Part shown: one piece after another, positions 23,579 to 32,309 of the stretch
Position numbering within the stretch: the stretch's first letter is position 1
Layout: each line of letters begins with the position of its first letter
Made by a program: the position numbers and the translations under genes
Assembly (NCBI GenBank): GCA_963839745.1
Contig: CAWIWC010000014.1
Span: 124,001 to 188,000, forward strand
Source of the DNA: JAIBJN01 sp963839745
GTDB lineage: Bacteria; Actinomycetota; Thermoleophilia; Gaiellales; Gaiellaceae
DNA: 64,000 nucleotides
Direction: 5' to 3'
The notes under the pieces: generated by a model
Seen by the model: only the letters and a program-made list of their open reading frames with translations
What the model was told of the DNA's origin: nothing
The model's database searches: none

Positions 23579-24675
23579 GCGGTGACCGCGACCGCCTCCC
23601 GCACGAGGCGTCCGAGCCGGGCGATGCCCTCGTCGATCTCGGCCGGCGTTGCGTACGAGAACGCCAACCGGATGGCCGTCTCGCCGCCGCCGTCCCAGTA
23701 GAAGTCGGCGCCCTTCACGAAGGTGACGTCGACCTCGTCGGCCTGGGCGAGGAGCGCCTCGCCGGTCATCCCGCCCGGAAGGTCGACCCAGAGGAAGTAG
23801 CCGCCGTCCGGCTCGTTCCAGGTCGTCCCCTCGGGCATCTCGCGCGCAAGGGCGCCGATCATCGCGTCGCGTCGCGCACGGAGGCTCTCGCGGATCGTCT
23901 CGACGTTCGGGTCGAACTTCCCGCGGGCGGCGAACTCGTGCAGGGTCGCCTCCACGAACATCACCGGCGAGACGTAGTTCTCGAACACGAGCGTCTGCAT
24001 GGCGCCCATGAGCTCTTCGGGCAGGATCGCGTAGCCGACGCGGATCCCCGGGGCGACCGTCTTCGAGAACGAGGACAGGAACATGACCCCGTCGCCGCCC
24101 GAGAGCTCGATCAGCCGTGGGAGCGTCTCGCCGGCGAAGCGGAGCAGGCCGTACGGGTCGTCCTCGAGGACCGTCGCACCGTGAGAGCGCGCGACCTGGA
24201 GGAGGCGGCGCCGGCTCGGCTCGGACAGCGTCCGGCCGCTCGGGTTCTGGAAGGTCGGGATCGTGTAGACGAGGCTGGGCCCCGAGCTGCGCCCGAGCGC
24301 CTCGTCGAGCGCGTCCACGTCGAGTCCCTCGTCGGTCTGCGGCACGGCCTCGACCTCGGCGCCCAGACGCCGCAGGATCTGGAGCGAGCGGTCGTAGCAC
24401 GGGGCCTCGACGAACACCTTCGTGCCGGCCTGGACGTGGTGGCGGGCGATGAAGTTGAACGCCTGGAGCGAGCCGTTCGTGACCATCACGCGCTCGACAG
24501 GGACGTCGTGGCGGTCGGCGATCCACTCGCGCAGCGGCGGGTAGCCGAGGGGCGGGCCGTAGTTCATGGCGGTGGCGCCGTCGCGTTCGAGGGCGGCCTT
24601 GGCGCACTCGCCGAACTCCTCGAGAGGCAGCAGGTCGGGGCCCGGAAATCCGCGGGCGAAGGAGATTTGAGTCAT
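23575..24675 (-). CDS. PLP-dependent aminotransferase, class I/II (LysN/2-aminoadipate type)
   Basis: 366-residue fold-type I aminotransferase. VTNGSLQAFNFIARHHVQAG, PTFQNPSGRTLSEPSRRRLL, LEDDPYGLLRF and the Schiff-base lysine in SSFSKTVAPGIRVGY are in the standard places, and NEPDGGYFLWVDLP closes the active site. The layout matches LysN/MocR-type catalytic domains (aromatic or 2-aminoadipate aminotransferases) without a GntR DNA-binding domain. The first gene of a two-gene operon with the cupin-TPR protein. Substrate cannot be fixed. Confidence 0.9.
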   Translation of the reverse strand: MTQISFARGFPGPDLLPLEEFGECAKAALERDGATAMNYGPPLGYPPLREWIADRHDVPVERVMVTNGSLQAFNFIARHHVQAGTKVFVEAPCYDRSLQILRRLGAEVEAVPQTDEGLDVDALDEALGRSSGPSLVYTIPTFQNPSGRTLSEPSRRRLLQVARSHGATVLEDDPYGLLRFAGETLPRLIELSGGDGVMFLSSFSKTVAPGIRVGYAILPEELMGAMQTLVFENYVSPVMFVEATLHEFAARGKFDPNVETIRESLRARRDAMIGALAREMPEGTTWNEPDGGYFLWVDLPGGMTGEALLAQADEVDVTFVKGADFYWDGGGETAIRLAFSYATPAEIDEGIARLGRLVREAVAVTA

Positions 24676-24773
24676 GGCACGAGTCTACTGAGGGCGCCCG
24701 CGGGAGGGTTGGTTTCGCCCCGGGCGGGTATCACCTCGTCCTCAGACTGGCGTCTGGACAGGAGGTCATCGGG

Positions 24774-25401
24774 ATGCGGCTGAAGGGTCTACTTCTCTTT
24801 GCGTTCTTGCTGGCGGCGGGCGGCTCGCCCAGCTCGGCGCAGCAGCTTCCTCAACTTCCCCAACTCCCTCCGCTTCCTCCGCTTCCGTCGGTCCCCGACA
24901 CGACGAAGCCGGTGGAGGAAACGACGGAGAAGGTGGTCGAGGACGTGAACAAGGCGGTCGACCAGACCGGCGATGCGGTCGGAAGTACGCCGACCCCGTC
25001 GCCCGGCGCCGGGTCGGGCGACGGGAGCGGCTCGGAAGGCGGCGGGGGCACCGTTCCCAAGCCGGCCGCCGGAGGCGCGAACCAGCCGTCTGACGGCGGC
25101 GGCAGTGCCGGCTCGGCAGGGTTCTCGCACGAGTGTCCCGGCGAGGGTCGGCTGGGCGGCGGCGGAGGGCGCGGTCCTACGATCCTCTCGAGCGCCGTTG
25201 TCGGGGGCCTGCCCTCGGGCGAGGGAGTGCTCGGAGTTGAGGCGGGAGAGGAGTCGGGGGGCGCCGGCGGCGGCCCTCGAAGAGGCGGCCGCACGGACCG
25301 GGCCTCTCGTCCTGGCGGTCTTCGCGTTCGGTGCCCTGCTCCTGCTCGTCGGCCTCGCCGGCGGCCTGCGGGCCCTTCAGGGGCGCCTGAGGGGAATCTA
25401 G
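24774..25401 (+). pseudogene. Secreted Pro/Gly-rich protein with C-terminal membrane helix, frame change inside
   Basis: An export signal (MRLKGLLLFAFLLAAGG...SSA) is followed by a Pro-Leu repeat (QLPQLPQLPPLPPLPSVP), an acidic helix (TEKVVEDVNKAVDQTGDAV) and a Gly/Ser-rich linker. A convincing C-terminus, TGPLVLAVFAFGALLLLVG plus a basic tail ending at 25401, is in the next frame. Reading one G fewer in the run of six at 25256-25261 joins the two; the switch could also be earlier (25130-25260), where both frames are open and GC-biased. As written the first frame runs on antisense through sucCD, which cannot be real. Function unknown; likely a cell-surface protein. The two stop codons at 25398-25401 are shared back to back with sucD. 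Confidence 0.6.
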
Positions 25402-26279
25402 GCGGTCCGGGCGCCGACGGTCTCGGCTGCGAGGCGCGCGGCTTCGGTGGGGTTCGTCCCCACGCGGACGCCGTGCGCCTCGAGGGCTTTCTTCTTCGCA
25501 CGCGCGGTGCCGGCAGAGCCGGAGATGATCGCGCCCGCGTGGCCCATCGTCTTGCCCGGAGGCGCCGTGAAGCCGGCGATGTAGGCGACGACAGGGGTGC
25601 TCATCTCCTCGGCGATGAACGCTGCCGCCTTCTCCTCCTCGGCCCCGCCGATCTCACCGACCATGACCACGAGCTCGGTCTCCGGGTCGGCCTCGAACCG
25701 CGCGAGCACGTCCACAAAGGACGACCCGACCACGGGGTCCCCCCCGATTCCGACGATAGTGGACTGACCGATACCGAGCTGTGTCAGCTCGTGCCCGATC
25801 TGGTACGTGAGCGTGCCGGATCTGGACACGAGGCCGACCGAGCCTTCGCTGAAGATCTCCGCGGGGATGATCCCGACATTCGCCTTCCCGGGCGAGAGCA
25901 CGCCGGGGCAGTTGGGGCCGATGAGCGTGACGCCGCGCGGGCGCACGTGGTTGTAGACGCGCAGCATGTCGTGCGCCGGCAGGCCCTCGGTGATGCAGAT
26001 GACCGTCTCGATGCCCGCGTCCACGGCCTCGTAGATCGCGTCCGCCGCGAACCGGGCGGGCACGAAGACCATCGCGGTGTTCGGGCTCGTCTCCGCGACG
26101 GCCTCGCGGACGGTGTCGAAGACGGGGATCCCCTCGACGTCCATGCCGCCCTTTGCAGGTGTGACGCCGGCGACGACGTTCGTCCCGTAGCGCAGGTTGC
26201 GCGTCGCGTGGAACGACCCCTCGCGCCCGGTGATCCCCTGCACGACGAGGCGCGTGTCGCGGTCGACGACGATCGCCAT
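25398..26279 (-). CDS. sucD: Succinyl-CoA synthetase alpha subunit
   Basis: 293-residue CoA-binding subunit. VVQGITGREGSFH and VAGVTPAKGG at the N-terminus, ICITEGLPAHDM, LIGPNCPGV, and the active-site histidine loop GFTAPPGKTMGHAGAII (phospho-His in MGHAG). It starts at ATG 26279, overlapping the sucC stop by 4 bp. The open frame upstream of this ATG is antisense to sucC and has no SucD similarity. Produces succinate and ATP/GTP from succinyl-CoA, the endpoint of the propionate route also encoded here. Confidence 0.96.
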   Translation of the reverse strand: MAIVVDRDTRLVVQGITGREGSFHATRNLRYGTNVVAGVTPAKGGMDVEGIPVFDTVREAVAETSPNTAMVFVPARFAADAIYEAVDAGIETVICITEGLPAHDMLRVYNHVRPRGVTLIGPNCPGVLSPGKANVGIIPAEIFSEGSVGLVSRSGTLTYQIGHELTQLGIGQSTIVGIGGDPVVGSSFVDVLARFEADPETELVVMVGEIGGAEEEKAAAFIAEEMSTPVVAYIAGFTAPPGKTMGHAGAIISGSAGTARAKKKALEAHGVRVGTNPTEAARLAAETVGARTA

Positions 26280-27433
26280 CAGTTCACCCTGGCCTTCGCC
26301 ACCTCGACGACGCGCTCCGCGGCGGAGAGCATCGTCTCCTCGACGTACAGGTCGGGCGGTGCGGCATCGACGAGCATCTGCCTGCCCTCCGCAGCGTTTG
26401 TGCCGTCGAGGCGGACGACGATCGGATGCTCGATCGTCATCTGGCCGAGCGCGGTGAGGATCCCGCGCGCCACCTCGTCGCAGCGCGTGATGCCTCCGAA
26501 GATGTTGAAGAGGATCGCCTCGACCTGGTCGTCCGACGTGATCACCTCGAGCGCGTCCACGACGCCCTGCGCATCCCCTCCGCCGCCGAGGTCGCAGAAG
26601 TTCGCGGGGCGACCCCCAACCTGGTCGATCACGTCGAGCGTGGCCATCACGAGCCCGGCACCGTTGCCGAGGATGCCGATCTCGCCGTCGAGCTTCACGT
26701 ACGTGACGTCTTTCTCGCGCGCGAGGCGCTCGCGCGGGTCGGCGGCCTCGACGTCGCGCATCTCGGCCACGTCGGGGTGGCGGAAGAGCGCGTTGTCGTC
26801 GGCCGTGAACTTGGAGTCGAGCGCCTTGACCTCGCCCTCCGGGGTCACGATGAGCGGGTTCACCTCGCAGAGCATCGCGTCGAAGTGGACGAACGCGTCG
26901 TAGAGCTTCGCCACGATGGCCATGACCTGCTTCTGCTCGTCGGGGTCCTCGAGACCGGCCGTGAAGCAGAGCCAGCGCGCCTGCCAGGGCTGGAAGCCGA
27001 CGAGCGGCTCGACGTGGAGCTTGGCGAGCGCCTCGGGGCTCTCGACGGCGACCTCCTCGATGTCCACGCCTCCCTGAGTCGTGAACATGAAGAGCGGCTT
27101 CTTCTCGCCCCGGTCGAACGTGACCGAGAGGTAGTACTCCTTCGCGATGTCCGAGGCCTTCTCGACCCAGAGCCTGCGGACGACGTGGCCTCGGATGTCG
27201 AGGCCCAGGATCTCGCCCGCCCGCGCCTCGGCCTCCTCGGGCGTCTCCGCGAGCTTGATGCCGCCCGCCTTGCCGCGTCCGCCCGTCAGCACCTGAGCCT
27301 TGACGACGACCTGCCCGCCGAGCTCCTCCGCGGCCGCGCGCGCCTCCTCGGGGCTCGTCGCAACGCGTCCCTCGGAGACCGGGATGCCCGCGCGCGCGAA
27401 CAGCTGCTTCCCCTGGTACTCGTAGAGATCCAC
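26279..27433 (-). CDS. sucC: Succinyl-CoA synthetase beta subunit
   Basis: 384-residue ATP-grasp subunit. MDLYEYQGKQLFARAGIPV is the canonical start; VVKAQVLTGGRGKAGGIKLA is the nucleotide-binding loop, CEVNPLIVTPEG and NGAGLVMATLD follow, and the C-terminal domain carries FCDLGGGGDAQ and FNIFGGITRCDEVA. Complete and normal length. First gene of sucCD on the minus strand. Confidence 0.96.
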   Translation of the reverse strand: MDLYEYQGKQLFARAGIPVSEGRVATSPEEARAAAEELGGQVVVKAQVLTGGRGKAGGIKLAETPEEAEARAGEILGLDIRGHVVRRLWVEKASDIAKEYYLSVTFDRGEKKPLFMFTTQGGVDIEEVAVESPEALAKLHVEPLVGFQPWQARWLCFTAGLEDPDEQKQVMAIVAKLYDAFVHFDAMLCEVNPLIVTPEGEVKALDSKFTADDNALFRHPDVAEMRDVEAADPRERLAREKDVTYVKLDGEIGILGNGAGLVMATLDVIDQVGGRPANFCDLGGGGDAQGVVDALEVITSDDQVEAILFNIFGGITRCDEVARGILTALGQMTIEHPIVVRLDGTNAAEGRQMLVDAAPPDLYVEETMLSAAERVVEVAKARVN

Positions 27434-27521
27434 GGCGGAGCGAGTCTAACGGGAACGCCCAATCACTCGTTCTGACGATCAGGCGTGCGCCCGAACGGGC
27501 GATGCAGCCCAGGGGAACCCC

Positions 27522-28064
27522 GTGAGACTCGCACGCCCGCTCCTCAAGATCGTCACCGTCCTCATCGTCGCCGCAGCTGCGTTCGGAGGGGCGGTCGCCC
27601 TTGCGAGCACGCTCTTCGAGCGGCCGCCACGCGACGCAGAGGAGTTCGCCGCCCTCGTCGAGGCCGGCAGCAAGCACGCCGGGCCTCCCGAGCGGTCGAC
27701 CGCCGCGGAGCGGCGCTACGTCCTCGCCCTGAACGACCTCTGCGACCGCACCGACGAGGCCTACGCCGACCTCCGGCGGGACCAGGCCGGAAAGGCCCGC
27801 CTGCAGCGGCTCCGCTCGTGGCGGCAGGTCTTCGCACGCTTCGATCGCGAGTTCCAGGCGCTGACGCCGGCGAAGCCCAACCGTCTCGACGCCGCCACCG
27901 TGGCGCGGCTCAACCGCTCGACGCTCGCCCTGTCCGACGGCGCCATCGCCGCCCTCCGCGCCAGGGACGAGGAGGGCTACGACGCGAAGGTCGCGGCGAT
28001 CAAGATCATCGACGCGCGCTTCGACGAGACGATGCGCAGCCTCGGCGCGCCGTCCTGCACCTAG
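27522..28064 (+). CDS. Membrane-anchored hypothetical helical protein
   Basis: 180 residues; no family recognised. An N-terminal membrane anchor or uncleaved signal (LLKIVTVLIVAAAAFGGAVAL) is followed by a fully helical, charged extracytoplasmic domain. Two cysteines (NDLCDRTDEAYAD and the C-terminal APSCT) could form a disulfide. GTG 27522 is preceded by AGGGGAACCCC. Divergent from sucC, alone on its strand before the micropeptide gene. Confidence 0.65.
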   Translation: MRLARPLLKIVTVLIVAAAAFGGAVALASTLFERPPRDAEEFAALVEAGSKHAGPPERSTAAERRYVLALNDLCDRTDEAYADLRRDQAGKARLQRLRSWRQVFARFDREFQALTPAKPNRLDAATVARLNRSTLALSDGAIAALRARDEEGYDAKVAAIKIIDARFDETMRSLGAPSCT

Positions 28065-28158
28065 GCGGGTTTGGGCCCGGGCGCGTTCGCGCCGGCCTGC
28101 TCCCGGGTATACCCCCGGACGATGTAGCGTTGGCCCGACACCGGCCCGAGGAGGAACG

Positions 28159-28341
28159 ATGACCACGCTGCGCGATGAAGAGATCCAGACCCTCGGCACC
28201 GACGGCTCGCCGCTCGACCCGCAGGCGGACGCCGACGGCGACGACACAGACACGACCGACGGCGACGCGACCGACACGGACTCGACCGACGCCGACACCG
28301 ACGCCACTGACGCGGACGCCGACGACACGGACTCGCCGTAA
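28159..28341 (+). CDS. Asp/Thr-rich repeat micropeptide
   Basis: 60-residue, extremely acidic peptide. A leader-like start (MTTLRDEEIQTLGTDGSPLD) is followed by about 36 residues of repeated D-T, D-A-T and D-G-D units (TDTTDGDATDTDSTDAD and onward), ending in SP and TAA at 28339. It has one of the best ribosome sites in the window (GAGGAGGA, 28148-28155, then ATG). The leader-plus-repeat layout recalls RiPP precursors. The next frame codes a JmjC oxygenase with no start codon of its own near its domain, so this peptide may be either a separate substrate or, through a frameshift at CCG-TAA-G, that enzyme's N-terminus. Confidence 0.65.
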   Translation: MTTLRDEEIQTLGTDGSPLDPQADADGDDTDTTDGDATDTDSTDADTDATDADADDTDSP

Positions 28342-29512
28342 GGCGGCGGAGGCGGCGCTCGAGCGCTGCCTCGACCCGGTCGGCGCAGACACGTTCTTCG
28401 CCGAGCACTGGGAGCAGAAGCCGCTCGTCGTCCCCAGAGACGAGCCAGGTCGCTTCGACGACCTGCTCTCCGAGGCGGACGTCGAGCGGCTCGTCTGCTC
28501 GACCGCCATCCGCTACCCGGCCTTCCGCATGGTGCGCGAGGGCGGGCAGCTCGACCTGGGCTCCTACACCGCCGACGTCTCCTGGCGGCCGGCCTTCACG
28601 AAGACGGCGAACGTGCCGCGCGTCCTCGAGGAGTGGCAGGCCGGTGCGACGATCGTCCTCCAGGCGCTGCACGTGAACTGGCACCCGCTGGCCGTCTTCT
28701 GCCGGCTGCTCGAGGAGGCGATCGGCCACACGGTGCAGGCGAACTCGTACTACACGCCACGCGGCTCGCAGGGCTTCGCGGTCCACCACGATACGCACGA
28801 CGTCCTCGTGCTCCAGGTCGCCGGTGAGAAGCGCTGGCTCCTCTACGACCCGCTCTTCGAGCTGCCGCTCAAGCACCAGCGCTACTCGAAGGCGCTGGGC
28901 GAGCACGGCGAGCCCGGCGACGACTTCGTGCTGCAGGCCGGCGACACGCTCTATCTCCCGCGCGGCTGGCTCCATCAGGCCGAGACGTCCGACACGGACT
29001 CGCTGCACCTCACGATCGGGATCAACGCCTACACCTGGCTGGATGCAGCCAAGGCCGCGCTCGCCGAGACGGAGCAGGAGCTCGCGTTCAGGCACGGCAT
29101 CGAGCCGGGGTCCGACGAGGCGGACAGCCTTGCCGAGCGCCTGGGCGCCGAGCTCGATCCCGAGCTCGTGGCGAAGCGCCGCCGGCGCAAATTCGTGCAG
29201 ACGCGCCGGCCCATCCGTGCGGACGGCCTCACCCAGCTCCGCGCGCTCGAACAGCTGGACACGGAGACGGAGCTCGAGCGGCGCGAGACGGTCATCGCCG
29301 ACCTCGAGGAGGGCGGCGACGGCTGGACGCTGGCCTTCGAGGGGCGCGAGGTCCGCTTCCCGGCGCATGCCGGGCCCGAGCTCGAGGCGTGCTACGAGGC
29401 CGACGAGCCCTTCCGCCTCTCGGAGCTGCCGGGCGACCTCGACGCCGTGGGACGCCTCGTGCTCGCCCGCAGGCTTGTCCGCGAGGGCTTCCTGCGGATC
29501 AGAGGCGCCTGA
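28175..29512 (+). CDS. JmjC/cupin-4 family 2-oxoglutarate-dependent oxygenase
   Basis: The open frame is 445 residues; recognisable protein begins at about 28340 (AALERCLDPVGADTFF, HWEQKPLVV). The JmjC-type double-stranded beta-helix has Fe(II) ligands in HHDTHD and the distal His in GWLHQAETS, with SYYTPRGSQGF before and KRWLLYDP between; the C-terminal winged-helix-like part contains FRLSELPGDLDAVGRLVLARRL. This is the ribosomal-oxygenase (YcfD/NO66) layout; those enzymes hydroxylate Arg or His in proteins. No ATG/GTG/TTG lies near 28340: the only upstream in-frame start is ATG 28175 inside the micropeptide gene, giving a Thr/Arg/Pro repeat head. A one-base frameshift fusing it to the peptide is the alternative. 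Confidence 0.8.
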   Translation: MKRSRPSAPTARRSTRRRTPTATTQTRPTATRPTRTRPTPTPTPLTRTPTTRTRRKAAEAALERCLDPVGADTFFAEHWEQKPLVVPRDEPGRFDDLLSEADVERLVCSTAIRYPAFRMVREGGQLDLGSYTADVSWRPAFTKTANVPRVLEEWQAGATIVLQALHVNWHPLAVFCRLLEEAIGHTVQANSYYTPRGSQGFAVHHDTHDVLVLQVAGEKRWLLYDPLFELPLKHQRYSKALGEHGEPGDDFVLQAGDTLYLPRGWLHQAETSDTDSLHLTIGINAYTWLDAAKAALAETEQELAFRHGIEPGSDEADSLAERLGAELDPELVAKRRRRKFVQTRRPIRADGLTQLRALEQLDTETELERRETVIADLEEGGDGWTLAFEGREVRFPAHAGPELEACYEADEPFRLSELPGDLDAVGRLVLARRLVREGFLRIRGA

Positions 29513-30431
29513 GCGCCGTCGCGAAGTAGTGACGGGCGCGCTGCGGCTCCGCGGCGCCGCACGTGAGGAAGACGGGCTCCTCCGAGAGCTCGGAGAGGAC
29601 GTCGGCCTCGAGCACGGCGGCGTCCCTGGTCCGGAAGCGCACGCGCCAGCCGTCGTCGACGGAGTCGACTCCGACGAGCTCGAGGTCGGCGATGCCGTCG
29701 AGGCCCTCCGACTCGCGGATCGCGTGCTCGGCCGCCTGCACGGGGAAGCTGTGGGCGGCGCGGCCCCGGTAGTGCTCCATGTCGATGCGGCCCGAGGCAT
29801 GCGCCTCGAGGAGCTCCTGCACGTCGCCGGGCTCGACGCGACCGTAGTAGAGGCCCTGCGGGAGCATCACCACGTTGCCGGCGAAGCGGTCGCCGCCGAC
29901 GTGGGTGGACTGCCAGACCCAGCTCGACTCCGTCTCGTGACGGAGGGCGTCGTAGAGCGGCTGCCCGTTCTTTGCGCAGCAGCGATCCCGCTTGCCGTGC
30001 GTGCAGACGACGACGAGCGGATGGTCGACGGGCATGCCCGGGAGCCCGTCGCCGGCGAGTGCTGCGGCGAAGTCGAAGCCGAGGAGGTCCTCCTGGTGGT
30101 CGACCTCGAGCTGGAAGAACCGCTCCACTCCCGCCTTCGACGACCCGAAGTACACGTGGCGACGGCCGTAAGCGCGGCGCTCTGGCTTCTTCACGAAGAG
30201 GAGCCGCGAGGGGCCGAGCGCGTGGAGCTGCTCTCGGAGGTGCGCCTTGAGCTCGGGCGTGAAGCGGCTCGCGCCGAGCACGTCGCGATCCCAGAGCGCC
30301 CGGTACTCGAGCACGATCCAGTTGTCGATGCGGCTGGCGGTTGCGGTGAGGGACTCGTGGCTCGCCGTCGAGACCGCCGCGCAGAGCGCACGGTTCGCGA
30401 CGCCCGGCCTCGGCTGCACGCTCACTGCCAC
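29499..30431 (-). CDS. Sucrase/ferredoxin-like protein (thioredoxin-like ferredoxin fold)
   Basis: 310 residues of the Suc_Fer-like family. The core has VVCTHGKRDRCCAKNGQPLYDAL and STHVGGDRFAGNVVMLP, i.e. the Cys-x(8)-Cys-Cys region and the HxGGxRFxxN motif of thioredoxin-like [2Fe-2S] ferredoxins such as yeast Apd1. A C-terminal region ends with FLTCGAAEPQRARHYFA. Redox function is likely; partner unknown. Start GTG 30431. It converges on the JmjC gene with a 14-bp overlap. Confidence 0.8.
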   Translation of the reverse strand: MAVSVQPRPGVANRALCAAVSTASHESLTATASRIDNWIVLEYRALWDRDVLGASRFTPELKAHLREQLHALGPSRLLFVKKPERRAYGRRHVYFGSSKAGVERFFQLEVDHQEDLLGFDFAAALAGDGLPGMPVDHPLVVVCTHGKRDRCCAKNGQPLYDALRHETESSWVWQSTHVGGDRFAGNVVMLPQGLYYGRVEPGDVQELLEAHASGRIDMEHYRGRAAHSFPVQAAEHAIRESEGLDGIADLELVGVDSVDDGWRVRFRTRDAAVLEADVLSELSEEPVFLTCGAAEPQRARHYFATALRRL

Positions 30432-30463
30432 GAACCTAGCGTAGCCGATCTGTAAGGAGAGCC

Positions 30464-32242
30464 TTACAGCGAGTCGTCGGTGACCCTCTCACCCTCCTGC
30501 GCGACGACGCAGATCACCTGGCCGGTGGCGACCTGTTCGCCCTCGGCAACCGACAGGCCCGAGACGGTGCCGGGGCGGTGCGCGGTGATCTCGTTCTCCA
30601 TCTTCATCGCCTCGACGACGCAGACGACCTGCCCCTCGCGCACCTCGTCGCCGTCCTGGACCTCGACCGCGAGCACGGTGCCCTGCATCGGGCTGACGAC
30701 GGCTTCGCGCGCGGCCGCGTGGTGGGCGCCGTCGCGCGTCCGCTCTCGCCGCCGCCGTGCGAGCTCGGCGTGCGGCGGCTCGGGTCGCAGGAGCGCGACC
30801 TCGAAGCGGCGGCCGTCGAGCTCCACGCCGACGACCTGCTCCTGCGTGCGCGCCGAAGCGGCCGTACGAGCGGCGGCCGGCCTCGGCTCGGGCGACTGCT
30901 CGGCGATCGTCTCGACGAGCCCGAAGCACGTCTCCCCCGCGACGAAGCAAGGATGCTCGAGGAGGGCCCGGTGGAATCCGAGCAGGGTCGTCACGCCCTC
31001 GATGACGTACTCGTCGAGCGCGCGGAGCATCCGGCGGCGGGCGCGCTCGCGGTCGCTGTCCCAGACGATCAGCTTGGCGACCAGCGGGTCGTAGATGCCG
31101 ACGATCTCCGACCCTTCGGTCACGCCCGAGTCGACGCGCACGCCGGGCCCGGCGGGCTCGCGGTACGCGCCGATCGTGCCGGGGGCGGGCAGGAAGCCCT
31201 GGCGCGGGTCCTCGGCGTTGATCCGGCACTCGATCGCGTGGCCGGAGAGGCGCACGTCCTCCTGGCCGAACGAGAGCGGCTCGCCGGCGGCGACCAGCAC
31301 CTGCTCGCGCACGAGGTCGAGGCCGGTCACGAGCTCGGTCACCGTGTGCTCGACCTGGATGCGGGTGTTCATCTCGAGGAAGAAGTAGTTCCCGTCGCGG
31401 TCGAGGAGGCCCTCGATCGTTCCGGCCCCGCGGTAGCCGACGGCCCGCGCCGCGTCCACCGCGATGGCGCCGATCCGCTCACGGAGCTCCGGCGTGACCG
31501 CCGGGGAAGGCGTCTCCTCGACGAGCTTCTGGTGGCGCCGCTGAATCGTGCAGTCCCGCTCGCCGAGGTGGACGACGGCGCCGTGAGCGTCTGCGAGCAC
31601 CTGCACCTCGACGTGCCGGGGGTCTTCGAGGAACCGCTCGACGTAGACCGTGTCGTCCGAGAAATAGGCCTCGCCCTCGCGGCGCGCGGAGGCCAGCGCG
31701 CGCTCGGCCTCGTCGGCCGAGCGGACGACCTTGAGGCCCTTGCCTCCCCCGCCGGCAGAGGCCTTGATCGCCACGGGCCAGCCGTGCTCGTCGCCGAGCG
31801 CGACCACCTCGCCGGCCGACTCGACCGGATCGGTCGTCCCGGGGATCACGGGGACGCCGGCCTCCTGCATCAGCCGCCGCGCGGTCACCTTCGAGCCCAT
31901 GGCCTCGATCGCCTCCGGGGGCGGGCCGATCCAGACGAGACCGGCCTCCTCGACGGCGCGCGCGAAGGCGGCGTTCTCGGCCAGGAACCCGTAGCCGGGA
32001 TGGATCGCCTCCGCGCCGGCGCGCTTCGCGGCGTCGAGGACGCGCTCCTGATGGAGATAGCTCTCGGCCGGCGGGCCCGGGCCGAGCAGGTATGCCTCGT
32101 CGGCCGCGGCGACGTGCAGCGAGCCTCGGTCCGGCTCCGAGTAGACGGCGACGGCCCCGATCCCGAGGTCGCGCAGCGTCCGGAAGACGCGGAGGGCGAT
32201 CTCCCCGCGGTTGGCGACCAGAACCTTGCCGAACGGAGGCAC
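30464..32242 (-). CDS. pccA: Acyl-CoA carboxylase alpha subunit (biotin carboxylase + BCCP)
   Basis: 592-residue biotin-dependent carboxylase subunit. Biotin carboxylase domain 1-450: VLVANRGEIALRVFRTLRDLG, HPGYGFLAENAAFA, ATP-grasp loop KASAGGGGKGLKVV, FLEMNTRIQVEHTVTE with the catalytic Arg/Glu. A variable Arg-rich linker leads to the C-terminal BCCP with the biotinylated Lys547 in EAMKMENE. The carboxyltransferase partner is probably the beta subunit at 43380-44951. Substrate (acetyl- or propionyl-CoA) is set by that partner; the nearby methylmalonyl-CoA mutase favours propionyl-CoA. GTG start 32242. Confidence 0.93.
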   Translation of the reverse strand: MPPFGKVLVANRGEIALRVFRTLRDLGIGAVAVYSEPDRGSLHVAAADEAYLLGPGPPAESYLHQERVLDAAKRAGAEAIHPGYGFLAENAAFARAVEEAGLVWIGPPPEAIEAMGSKVTARRLMQEAGVPVIPGTTDPVESAGEVVALGDEHGWPVAIKASAGGGGKGLKVVRSADEAERALASARREGEAYFSDDTVYVERFLEDPRHVEVQVLADAHGAVVHLGERDCTIQRRHQKLVEETPSPAVTPELRERIGAIAVDAARAVGYRGAGTIEGLLDRDGNYFFLEMNTRIQVEHTVTELVTGLDLVREQVLVAAGEPLSFGQEDVRLSGHAIECRINAEDPRQGFLPAPGTIGAYREPAGPGVRVDSGVTEGSEIVGIYDPLVAKLIVWDSDRERARRRMLRALDEYVIEGVTTLLGFHRALLEHPCFVAGETCFGLVETIAEQSPEPRPAAARTAASARTQEQVVGVELDGRRFEVALLRPEPPHAELARRRRERTRDGAHHAAAREAVVSPMQGTVLAVEVQDGDEVREGQVVCVVEAMKMENEITAHRPGTVSGLSVAEGEQVATGQVICVVAQEGERVTDDSL

Positions 32243-32309
32243 GAGCGCTCATTGTCACCGCAGAAGGCCGGGCACGGCGGGGGTCTGGGTGCGGGCGTAT
32301 GCTCTCCGC

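Noticed and set aside
26280..28328. Upstream extension of the sucD frame over sucC and beyond
   Set aside because: SucD similarity begins at ATG 26279 and the extension is a shadow of sucC and neighbouring genes.
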